Of a stretch of DNA of 54,548 nucleotides, positions 25,225 to 32,992 are shown piece after piece. The DNA is taken from the NCBI GenBank assembly GCA_030596605.1, contig JAUVJI010000009.1:1-54548 (forward strand), given 5' to 3'. Made by a program: the position numbers and the translations under genes. The stretch comes from Bacteroidales bacterium (GTDB taxonomy: Bacteria > Bacteroidota > Bacteroidia > Bacteroidales > JAADJA01). The notes beneath the pieces are model-generated. The model did not search any database. It had not been told where the DNA came from and saw only the letters and a program-made list of their open reading frames with translations. Positions within the stretch are counted from its first letter, which is position 1, and each line of letters starts with the position of its first letter.

Positions 25225-25989
25225 ATGAATCTCGATTTTAGTAATAAAATAGCCCTGATTACCGGCGCATCCCGGGGGATAGGAAAAGCAGCAGCCAAAA
25301 TGTTTGCCGAAGCCGGGGCAACAGTAATCGTTCATTATCATAAGAATGAAAAGGCAGCTAAAGAAACCCTGGAATTTTTGGGCAATGGGAACCACATGAA
25401 GATGCAGGCTGATATTTCTGATCCCGAACAGGTGGCTCAATTGATCAAAAAATGTATACAGACTTATAGTAAAATTGATGTACTTGTGAACAATGCCGGA
25501 GTGGCAGAAGAGTTTGACATCATGGAGTTATCCTATGATCAATGGCAGGAGACCTGGTATAAAATCCTGAATACAAACCTGACAGGTGCAGCCAATTGTT
25601 CTTTTCTGGTTGCAAAAGCAATGAAGAATAAAGGAGGTTGCAAGATTATTAACGTTTCGTCTCGTGGCGCTTTTCGTGGAGAACCTGATTCGCCGGCTTA
25701 TGGAGCCAGCAAAGCCGGTATGAATGCATTCGGTCAATCAATGGCTAAAGCTTTGGCTAAGTACAACATTTTTGTTTACACAGTTGCCCCTGGATTTATT
25801 GATACGGATATGGCAGCAGAGATTATGGTTGGAGAAAGAGGGGAGGAGATCAGGGATCAAAGCCCTCTAAAAAGAATTGGTACTCCTGAAGAAGTAGCTC
25901 TGACAATTCTTTTCCTGGCATCAGAAGGAACAGATTATCTAACCGGCTGTGTTGTGGATATTAATGGGGCTTCTTATTTGAGAACCTAA
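25225..25989 (+). CDS. Canonical short-chain dehydrogenase/reductase (FabG-like)
   Basis: SDR of 254 residues with all classical motifs: TGASRGIGKA (cofactor), NNAGVA, catalytic Ser in INVSSRGAF and the YxxxK pair in PAYGASKAGMNAF, then APGFIDTDM. It should be an active NAD(P)H-dependent carbonyl reductase or alcohol dehydrogenase, in contrast to the SDR at 11550. A TTG start at 25195 overlapping the kinase stop is possible, but ATG 25225 (MNLDFSNKIALIT) fits the family. It ends the second metabolic run and is convergent with the serine hydrolase. The substrate is unknown. Confidence 0.9.
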   Translation: MNLDFSNKIALITGASRGIGKAAAKMFAEAGATVIVHYHKNEKAAKETLEFLGNGNHMKMQADISDPEQVAQLIKKCIQTYSKIDVLVNNAGVAEEFDIMELSYDQWQETWYKILNTNLTGAANCSFLVAKAMKNKGGCKIINVSSRGAFRGEPDSPAYGASKAGMNAFGQSMAKALAKYNIFVYTVAPGFIDTDMAAEIMVGERGEEIRDQSPLKRIGTPEEVALTILFLASEGTDYLTGCVVDINGASYLRT

Positions 25990-26010
25990 CTTGTACTATT
26001 CGAAAAATTT

Positions 26011-26145
26011 CACGCTAAGACGCCAAGTCGCAAAGAGTAAGTAAATTATCATAGGAATCAAAAAAACTCAATGTTTTTATTTATTTAAATTCGTATTTCA
26101 TTTTATTCTAAACCAATCACTTTGCGTTTTTGCGTCTTTGCGAGA
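26011..26145. repeat. Imperfect palindromic ACGCAAAG-type repeat, copy C
   Basis: The left arm GACGCCAAGTCGCAAAG (26019-26035) and right arm CTTTGCGTTTTTGCGTC (26120-26136) pair at 14 of 17 positions. It lies between the convergent SDR and serine-hydrolase genes. Same family as copy A. Confidence 0.6.
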
Positions 26146-26174
26146 TGATTTACATAGGCAAATAGTTCACAGTA

Positions 26175-27719
26175 TTATCGCTCCACTTTTTTAAATTTCA
26201 ATTTATAGAAATGGAAGTCAGGATTTTCGAGGTCTATTGTAAAATGATCGACTCCTATTGTTCTATCAATTTTAAAACTTACAAATCCCTCCGGTAAAAA
26301 CGGATCATTGAATTGAATCCTGAATATATTATTTTGCCAATGTTCCATTTTACTTGTTAAAAGTTTCTTTGAGGGCAAAAGTGTTAGGTGAAGCTGATCG
26401 TTTTCCAACTTAATTTCTGCAGTACCATACATTTTATCTTTAGATATTCCGGTATAGTTTTTAAGTTCAAGTGAAGGCTCCGTTCCTGAAATCCTTGATT
26501 CAAGTTTTTCAATTTCTTTGGTCATTTTTCTTTCTTCCTGCTTTTTCTTTCCCTGCAGGTAAATTGAAGCCCAATCTTTAGCTTCGTCCTTCTTTTCCGG
26601 TTTTAATACAAAAAAATCCAATATTTTTTTATCAATTGCCGGAACTAATCCTGATAATTGGTTTGCCAGTATCACATACCCCAGGGAGTCTTCAGGGATA
26701 AATACTACTTTCGAATGGAATCCCGGCAATCCACCACCATGTTGGATGATTTTCCTGCCCTGGTAATCATAAATAAACCAACCAAGTCCGTAGGAATAAA
26801 AATGTGTACCATTAATTTTTTCACCCGGACCGGCGTTTATAATTGTATGCGGAGATGTTAAAGTGTAATATTCCTTCTCAGAAAAGATTGTATCGTCTTT
26901 ATATACTCCTTTATTAAGCATCAACTCAACCCATTTAAGCAAGTCATCAACGGAAGTGTTAATGGAGGCGGCAGGCCCGCAATTGTCATAATTCAAAAAT
27001 TCAAGGGGTTTTCCGTCAATGTGCGGGGATGCAATGTTCATATTTTCAGTAAAGCCGGAATTTGTTGTGGAAGTTGATGTCATGTTTAACGGTTCAAAAA
27101 TCTTTTCCTGTACAAACTCATCCCATGTTTTCCCACTTACTTCCTCGATAAGTTCACCGGCCGCTATATACATTACATTCTGGTATCCGAATTTTTCTCT
27201 GAAATCGTGTTCATTTTTCCTGTAACGAATTCGTCGAACAATCTCTTTTCGGTCATAGTCTGAGCCATACCATAATAAGTCACCATCGAAAGTAATAAGC
27301 CCAGACCGATGGCACAGCAGATCATCAATTCTGAATTCTTTTGTAATATAAGGGTCGTACATCTGAAATTCAGGGAAATGATCGATAACTTTATCATCCC
27401 AGTTGATCTTTCCTTCATCTGCTAAAATTCCTAGGCAGGCTGCTGAAAATGCTTTTGTGCAGGAAGCAATCCCAAATATTGTTTCAATATCTACTTTTAC
27501 TTGAGTTTCAATATTTTTGTATCCATATGCTTTTTCAAATACAATTTCGCCATTTTTTATGATCCCAACAGCCAATCCGGGAACTTCAAATTTTTCTGTA
27601 GCTTCGGAAATATATTTGTCAAGATCTTCATAATTGTATTGTTGCTGGGTATTTCCGTTATAAATATTAAAAGCAACAATAAGTAAAACAAAACTTGAAA
27701 TTTTAATAAACCTGTTCAT
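26175..27719 (-). CDS. Secreted beta-lactamase-family (class C/PBP4-like) serine hydrolase
   Basis: A 514-residue exported serine hydrolase. A signal peptide (about 1-25, ending GNTQ) precedes the beta-lactamase-fold domain. The catalytic SxxK is Ser86-Cys-Thr-Lys89 in FGIASCTKAF, the YxN motif is Tyr179-Gln-Asn181, and the third motif is HGGG at 327-330 in place of KTG. These features fit esterase/peptidase members of family PF00144 more than true beta-lactamases. The C-terminal ~110 residues (from about 400) form a beta-rich accessory domain of the DUF3471 type. A -7 box (TATTTTTG on the minus strand) is at 27781-27788. It is a monocistron, convergent with the SDR. Confidence 0.9.
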   Translation of the reverse strand: MNRFIKISSFVLLIVAFNIYNGNTQQQYNYEDLDKYISEATEKFEVPGLAVGIIKNGEIVFEKAYGYKNIETQVKVDIETIFGIASCTKAFSAACLGILADEGKINWDDKVIDHFPEFQMYDPYITKEFRIDDLLCHRSGLITFDGDLLWYGSDYDRKEIVRRIRYRKNEHDFREKFGYQNVMYIAAGELIEEVSGKTWDEFVQEKIFEPLNMTSTSTTNSGFTENMNIASPHIDGKPLEFLNYDNCGPAASINTSVDDLLKWVELMLNKGVYKDDTIFSEKEYYTLTSPHTIINAGPGEKINGTHFYSYGLGWFIYDYQGRKIIQHGGGLPGFHSKVVFIPEDSLGYVILANQLSGLVPAIDKKILDFFVLKPEKKDEAKDWASIYLQGKKKQEERKMTKEIEKLESRISGTEPSLELKNYTGISKDKMYGTAEIKLENDQLHLTLLPSKKLLTSKMEHWQNNIFRIQFNDPFLPEGFVSFKIDRTIGVDHFTIDLENPDFHFYKLKFKKVER

Positions 27720-27780
27720 AAATATGATTGTTTAAATTTACATATTTCTAATAATAATACGAAAATAGAAATAATTTTCG

Positions 27781-27788
27781 CAAAAATA
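27781..27788 (-). promoter_or_regulatory. Putative -7 promoter box for the serine hydrolase
   Basis: TATTTTTG on the minus strand, 62 bases before the start codon; matches TAnnTTTG. Confidence 0.4.
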
Positions 27789-27875
27789 TACCAGGAATTC
27801 TATAATTGTATGTGCAAATCAGAAATATAACTAATAAGTATTTATCAGATAAACTCCTTCTAATACTAATTTGAG

Positions 27876-27906
27876 AAAGGCCTTCGGATTATTTCCGGAG
27901 GCTTTT
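27876..27906 (-). terminator. Rho-independent-type hairpin after the FISUMP gene and LytTR remnant
   Basis: AAAGGCCTTCGG and CCGGAGGCTTTT pair with one G-T wobble around a short AT loop; A/T runs flank the stem, so it could work in both directions. The stem begins at the stop codon of the LytTR remnant (27905-27907). Confidence 0.65.
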
Positions 27907-28057
27907 ATTTTGCCAGCCTAGCCATCTGTAATAAAAACAGATCCCTTTTGCCTCTTGAAATAGGAACCTGCGATTCATCATTCAGCTCCACTGCACTACC
28001 TTGGTGACGAATGATATCACCCTTCTGACAGCTTTGAATGGTCTGATGGGATGACAT
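27905..28057 (-). pseudogene. Truncated C-terminal remnant of a LytTR response regulator
   Basis: A 50-codon open frame (ATG 28057 to TAA 27905-27907). Its last 37 residues match the C-terminus of the intact LytTR regulator at 29852-30607 at 28 of 37 positions, including the shared block QVPISRGKRDLFLLQMA. The receiver domain and most of the LytTR DNA-binding domain are missing; the first ~12 codons are unrelated. It lies only 8 bases downstream of the FISUMP stop, so it is the tail of a lost paralogous regulator. It is unlikely to be functional, though it could be translated after the FISUMP gene. Confidence 0.8.
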
Positions 28058-28065
28058 GGCACATC

Positions 28066-29706
28066 CTAATCCTTAATGCAACGGACTGAAAAGCCGCCTG
28101 CACGGATGCTGAAGTACATATAGGCACTGGTACTGTCGAAGTTCAGGAGGCGGGCATCGACACCACTAACCGTACTACTCCAATAGAAACCACTAATGCC
28201 AACTTCGCCGAGATGACCAAAACTGCCGTGCCGGTAACCGCTAACGGTTAATTTCAATGGAGAACCAAAAGCTCCATCGGCGTCATTGCTTACCCAACTT
28301 AATCGCTCAGCTTCCCATTCGGTCTCAGTGGGTATTCTGAAACCACTTGGGCATGGATTATTGGTGCCATTAACTCCCTGCCATAAATCATTGTTCTGTG
28401 GGCTTCGCCAATCATAAGGTAAACTTGTTGCTAAAATAAAATTACTATGTCCGGGATTATCCGTACTGCTCAGGGTAATTGTTGTACTACTGCTTCGATC
28501 TTCGTGCCCATCGGACAATCTGCCCCACTGGTACAAATCACCATATGCAGTAGCATCGGTACTGCTTGTAGCTATCTGGCTGGCACCAAGGTTACGGTCC
28601 ATCCATATTTCGCTTGTAGAAGGATTTACTACTGTTGGCACATCAGGACTTCCGCATGTTTGATGCCAGTAGCCAGCAGCATAAAATTCTAAACAGTTCG
28701 TAGTTGTATTAAAGATTACCAGACCGTCAGCCGGTGTGCTTATGGCGTCTCTTTCTGTTGTAGTCATCCTCGGGGGCAAAAACCCTTTTGAATTACTGTT
28801 TATTTCTAACAAAGCAGAAGCATCAGGGCTTAATGTTCCAATTCCTAGGTTGTCACTAAAATAACCTTTACCTTCAAAATATCCGGCATGACCTAAAGAA
28901 CTAAAACCATATACACCATAATCTACACCTCCTAAATATCCTATTGTGTTACCTAACCATCCCTCTCCATATACAGCATATTGAGCCCCACCAAGGTATC
29001 CCCATGGACCATTTATAATATTGTGCTCTCCTAATACACCGAAATCACCAAATCCATATGCTCCATAGTTATTTCCTCCAAAATAACCATGATTTCCATT
29101 ATTGTTTTCTCCATAAACACCATAATTGGGGTTTCCTAAAATTCCGAAATTCATACTGATAAGATTCTCTCCTCTGATTCCGCTTCCTGTGCCGCTATTA
29201 AAAGTATTAAATACGGTTTCTGTTGTTGTGGTTTCGCCGTAATATGGAAGCCTTAACTCCCCTGAAGATGTAGAGTAGAGAGAATAAGGAACTGACAGAA
29301 TCTGACTTGTACCCATTAACTGATAATTACTGCCACCTTCGTCATCCAGCTCAATCTGCAGAAAATAAACATCTCCACCCCAGTCAATGGTTGTAAAGTC
29401 ACCTGAAACAACTGAACCAGTTCCAATGTTTATACTGATAAGTCCGAATTCGTTTGTGGTAGGAGTTTGAGTTTCGCTATATACAACTGTTCCGGATGGA
29501 TTATTTTGTAATATACTGCTCTTTACCGAAACAAGTTGTTCAGAAATTATATGCCCATCCGCATCCCTTACTACAGCTTGGAATTTGAATGCCTGTGGGG
29601 TTTGAGCAAAAATGTTAACAACTATTAGAATCACCAGGGCTGTTAACCCTCCCTGTAACTTACGCATCATTGTAAGCTTTGCCTGAGTAATTGTGAGATT
29701 TTTCAT
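28066..29706 (-). CDS. Surface protein with C-terminal FISUMP domain
   Basis: A 546-residue exported protein. A hydrophobic signal segment lies at about residues 14-34 (ending IFAQTPQAF); internal Met codons 36-39 bases in could be the true start. Residues 35-150 form a beta-rich N-terminal domain common in Bacteroidota surface proteins (FKFQAVVRDADGHII ... SVPYSLYS). A middle region (about 160-285) has loose repeats of GxYGVYG/YFGG and YLGG type, then GFLPPRMTTTERDAI. The C-terminus (about 365-546) is a FISUMP domain: WMDRNLGASQ, YGDLYQWGR, CPSGFRIPTETEWEAE, FYWSST and SVRCIKD. The function is unknown, probably surface or matrix. It follows the LytS/LytTR pair on the same strand. Confidence 0.85.
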   Translation of the reverse strand: MKNLTITQAKLTMMRKLQGGLTALVILIVVNIFAQTPQAFKFQAVVRDADGHIISEQLVSVKSSILQNNPSGTVVYSETQTPTTNEFGLISINIGTGSVVSGDFTTIDWGGDVYFLQIELDDEGGSNYQLMGTSQILSVPYSLYSTSSGELRLPYYGETTTTETVFNTFNSGTGSGIRGENLISMNFGILGNPNYGVYGENNNGNHGYFGGNNYGAYGFGDFGVLGEHNIINGPWGYLGGAQYAVYGEGWLGNTIGYLGGVDYGVYGFSSLGHAGYFEGKGYFSDNLGIGTLSPDASALLEINSNSKGFLPPRMTTTERDAISTPADGLVIFNTTTNCLEFYAAGYWHQTCGSPDVPTVVNPSTSEIWMDRNLGASQIATSSTDATAYGDLYQWGRLSDGHEDRSSSTTITLSSTDNPGHSNFILATSLPYDWRSPQNNDLWQGVNGTNNPCPSGFRIPTETEWEAERLSWVSNDADGAFGSPLKLTVSGYRHGSFGHLGEVGISGFYWSSTVSGVDARLLNFDSTSAYMYFSIRAGGFSVRCIKD

Positions 29707-29851
29707 GACTTTGATCGAGATTAGTTTTAAAATTGATAATTATATAAAAACCCTAAATATATAAAATTCCGGGCTTAAAGTCAAGAAAAAAATTAAAAAT
29801 CAGTTCTTTGAAATGTTGAATCCTTTTGGGAATAAAGAAACTTAAGCAAAT

Positions 29852-30607
29852 TTATTTTGCAAGTTTGGCCATCTGTAATAAAAACAGATCCCTTTTTCCT
29901 CTTGAGATAGGTACTTGCGAGCCATCAATCAGTTCAATAGCGCCACCTTCACTACGGATGTATTTTTTTACATATTCAAGGTTGATCAAGTGGGAATTAT
30001 GGGTGCGAAAAAAGTTGCGGTCGGTTAACAATTCCTGGTACTCTTTCAGGTTTCGCGAAACGAGAATTTTTCGGTGGTCTTTTAAATAGAACCATGAATA
30101 ACTGCGGTCAGCTTCAACCCGGATGATCTCTTTGGTGTTGAGATATTCCATACCATTGGAGGTTGGAATGGCTAGTTTGCTAGGAAGGGTTGACCTGACG
30201 TTCTCCAGGAGTGTTTTGAAATTGGCATTGCGATAATCATTCGATGCCTTTTTATCTAAAACTTTGTCAACAGCTGAAATAAACTCATTTATATTAATTG
30301 GCTTCAGGATATAATCCACAGCGCTGAATTTAATGGCCTGGATAGCATAATGGTTAAAGGCTGTAATAAATATTACATCAAATGTTTTATCAGGAAAGTT
30401 GGCAAGTAAGTCAAATCCACTGCCATGTGGCATTTCCACATCGAGGAAAACCAAATCGGGAGTTTTATTAATAATTAACTTCGAACCTTCTTTTGCTGAA
30501 TGGCCGGTTCCAACCACCTCCAGTTTTGGGCAGTATTCTTCAATGATAGAACGAATAAAGTTAACCGCATCCAGTTCATCATCGACTATTATAGTTTTAA
30601 GTGCCAT
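29852..30607 (-). CDS. LytTR-family response regulator
   Basis: A 251-residue two-component response regulator. The receiver domain has the acidic pair in IVDDELDA, phospho-acceptor Asp56 in LVFLDVEMPHGSG, and the conserved Thr/Ala and Lys positions (FITAFNHYA, YILKPI). The LytTR DNA-binding domain spans about residues 140-251 (YLNTKEIIRVEADRSYSWFYL ... ISRGKRDLFLLQMAKLAK). It would be phosphorylated by the LytS-type kinase encoded 29 bases upstream and probably regulates the adjacent FISUMP gene (inference from position). A partial C-terminal copy lies at 27905-28057. Confidence 0.94.
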   Translation of the reverse strand: MALKTIIVDDELDAVNFIRSIIEEYCPKLEVVGTGHSAKEGSKLIINKTPDLVFLDVEMPHGSGFDLLANFPDKTFDVIFITAFNHYAIQAIKFSAVDYILKPININEFISAVDKVLDKKASNDYRNANFKTLLENVRSTLPSKLAIPTSNGMEYLNTKEIIRVEADRSYSWFYLKDHRKILVSRNLKEYQELLTDRNFFRTHNSHLINLEYVKKYIRSEGGAIELIDGSQVPISRGKRDLFLLQMAKLAK

Positions 30608-30636
30608 GTTTTTAGTTGTCTGTAATTATTGATCTT

Positions 30637-32580
30637 TTAAGTCATTATTGGTATATGGATCACGACTTTGGTTCCGTTCGGATTTCCATCCTTATCTTTT
30701 AAATCAGAATAATTTATCTTCATATTTTTGCCATATAAAGCATTTACAAGACTAAGTCTCGATTCAGTAATCTTTGTTCCCAATGAATTATGATTCCCGT
30801 TTTTTTGCTTTTTTATTTCCATAGCCGCTTCCCTGCCAATACCATTATCTTCGATGGAACAGGCAATGCTTTCATCTTTTAAATCTAAGTCTATTTTTAG
30901 TTTTCCCTTTTCATCTTTATTAATTAATCCATGACAAATGGAATTTTCAACATAAGGTTGAATAAGCATGGTAGGTATTTTGTAAAGAAGAGTATCGATT
31001 TCTTCATCAATGTTTATTTCATAATCGAATTTTTCTTTAAACCGGATTAATTCAAGCTGAAGATATAGTTCAAGTGCATCTATTTCATCTTTTATCGGAA
31101 TGGCAGTATGCTGGGAGTTTTCAAGTGTTTTACGCATCAGGCTCGAAAACTTTGTGAGGTAGTTATTGGTTGAAATTTTGTCGTGCTGGTACATGTAATA
31201 CTGAATAGAATTCAAAGTGTTAAAAATGAAATGAGGATTCATTTGTTGCCGAAGATTCTTCTGAGTTACTTCAGAAATTTTGTGGTTCATCTCCGTAATT
31301 TTTCTTTTAGAATTCAGGCGGTTTTGCCGAATAAATAATATCCCAAGCAGTATAACCAGCACAACCAGGCCAACTGATCCATACATATAATACTTATGCT
31401 GTTTCAGTTTTAAAGAAAGCAATTCCAATTCCTGTTTTTGTTTTTCGGTTTCATAGCGAGTGCTGGCTTCAACTAATCCCCTGTTATATTTGCTCATTTC
31501 CAGCGAATCGCTGTATTGTTTGTGCAAGACAAAGTTTTCATAGGCTTTTGTGTAATCATCCAAATCCACAAACATAGCGCTGATATCTTTATAGAGCCAT
31601 GACAGGTTATACCAATCCTTCGCCTCCATGGAGTAATTGATACTTTCCTTATAATACTTAATGGCTTTTTTGTATTCCTTCTTATCACGGTATATGGTGC
31701 CAATATTTCCATAAGCATTTGTGATACTGGTTAACTTATTAATAGGGATGCTGTATTCAAGTGAATGGAGAAAATAGTCAAGCGCTGTCTCCAGTTCATT
31801 GTTGAGGTAGTGGTTCCACCCAATTCTTAATAATAGAAAAGAGATACCAATAGTATCCTGCATTTCTTTTTTAAGTTTAAGGGATTCATTGTATTGCTGG
31901 ATGGCATAAGTGAAATTGCTATCTTTTTCCATGCCAATATCACCCAACAAAAAATAGGCTTCAGAAGTATATTTGATATTTTTTTCTTTCAGTGAAGCAT
32001 CTGCCATCATAATAAGGCTCTTTCGTCTTTCTTCGGTATTATCAATGTTTCTGTACACATATGCAAGGCCATTATAAGCGCTGGGCAGAATACCTGTTAA
32101 TTTATTTTCCTTGGCAAATTCTATGTTTTTTGTATAAGCATCAATACATTCGCTAAACTTTCCGTCGTACAATAAATTCCATGCAAGAAAATTATTGGCA
32201 AGGCCAAGCTCCTTTAGATTTCCTGATTCATCTAACTTCTCTACTACTATGTTCATTTCATCCAAAGCTCCCGAAACATCTTTCATATAATGTAAAACTT
32301 CTGCTTTTGCCCAATGCAGTTGATACGATATCTGTAAGCTATTTTTCTTAGCATATATAAATGCATCATGTACGACTTTCTCTGCTTCCGAAACATCTTT
32401 AATCCTGTTATAAGCAAAAGCCAGTCGTGCCATAGTATTTAACCTGGCAGTGTCGGAAATATCTTTAGATAAAACGTTTTTGAGACTATCAACTTTGCTT
32501 GTATCCTTTGCACTGATAAATAACGATAACAGTAAGAAAGTAAATACAAATCCTAATCCTAATGTGATTCTTATTTGCAA
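30637..32580 (-). CDS. LytS-type sensor histidine kinase with periplasmic TPR domain
   Basis: A 647-residue membrane sensor kinase. A signal peptide or first TM (about 5-24) leads into a periplasmic TPR region (about 30-385) with repeats such as EYKKAIKYYKESINYSM and AYNGLAYVYRNI. A coiled stretch, one TM helix (about 399-418) and a LytS-type His_kinase domain follow, with the phospho-acceptor His450 in QMNPHFIFNTLNSIQ and an HATPase_c N-box (QPYVENSICHGL) and G-box (IEDNGIGREAA). The external signal is presumably a protein or peptide bound by the TPRs. It is co-transcribed with the LytTR regulator. Confidence 0.94.
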   Translation of the reverse strand: MQIRITLGLGFVFTFLLLSLFISAKDTSKVDSLKNVLSKDISDTARLNTMARLAFAYNRIKDVSEAEKVVHDAFIYAKKNSLQISYQLHWAKAEVLHYMKDVSGALDEMNIVVEKLDESGNLKELGLANNFLAWNLLYDGKFSECIDAYTKNIEFAKENKLTGILPSAYNGLAYVYRNIDNTEERRKSLIMMADASLKEKNIKYTSEAYFLLGDIGMEKDSNFTYAIQQYNESLKLKKEMQDTIGISFLLLRIGWNHYLNNELETALDYFLHSLEYSIPINKLTSITNAYGNIGTIYRDKKEYKKAIKYYKESINYSMEAKDWYNLSWLYKDISAMFVDLDDYTKAYENFVLHKQYSDSLEMSKYNRGLVEASTRYETEKQKQELELLSLKLKQHKYYMYGSVGLVVLVILLGILFIRQNRLNSKRKITEMNHKISEVTQKNLRQQMNPHFIFNTLNSIQYYMYQHDKISTNNYLTKFSSLMRKTLENSQHTAIPIKDEIDALELYLQLELIRFKEKFDYEINIDEEIDTLLYKIPTMLIQPYVENSICHGLINKDEKGKLKIDLDLKDESIACSIEDNGIGREAAMEIKKQKNGNHNSLGTKITESRLSLVNALYGKNMKINYSDLKDKDGNPNGTKVVIHIPIMT

Positions 32581-32618
32581 AATTTTTGAATTATTATTGT
32601 TTGCTGCTTATTTGTATG

Positions 32619-32626
32619 CAAATATA
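32619..32626 (-). promoter_or_regulatory. Putative -7 promoter box for the kinase-regulator operon
   Basis: TATATTTG on the minus strand, 39 bases before the kinase start; full match to TAnnTTTG. Confidence 0.45.
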
Positions 32627-32730
32627 ATAATCGTTAGGTGATTATAATAATTTACCTTTCAAAATGCAAGTTTGGACTTTCAAATGGATGATTTGAACTT
32701 ATTAAAATGAAGATACCGATTGTAAAAATG

Positions 32731-32918
32731 GTAACTAATCAGTATCAAAAATTCAATTTAATGATAAGCTTTCTCTGTGAAACTCAGTGTATTCTTTGTG
32801 ATTCTTTGTGGTACAGCTATTACACAAAGTTACTCAAAGGAGCACAAAGTGACACAAAGAAAAGAAAGGTTTCCCCAAAACCTTTTCTTTATTGATTCAC
32901 AGGACACTGATTAGTTAC
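32731..32918. repeat. MITE-like element with 13-bp perfect terminal inverted repeats
   Basis: GTAACTAATCAGT (32731-32743) is exactly inverted as ACTGATTAGTTAC (32906-32918), bounding 188 bases without a credible gene. The interior holds CTTTGTG/CACAAAG words in both orientations and, at 32861-32890, an imperfect hairpin (AAAGAAAGGTTT against AAAACCTTTTCTTT). It fills most of the 412-base gap between the divergent kinase and DUF2851 genes. Confidence 0.65.
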
Positions 32919-32992
32919 TAAAAATGATATGCCCAAATATTGATTTTTGTTTATTAAATCAAAAATAGTAATTTTATAACAAATAATAAACC

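Noticed and set aside
29707..29851. LytTR-binding direct repeat upstream of the FISUMP gene (two GTT-centred 9-mers)
   Set aside because: Two GTT words occur 12 bases apart but match the consensus poorly; too weak to list as a site.
32707..32895. Plus-strand ORF of 62 codons
   Set aside because: It consists almost wholly of the CACAAAG-rich MITE-like element and is not a plausible protein.
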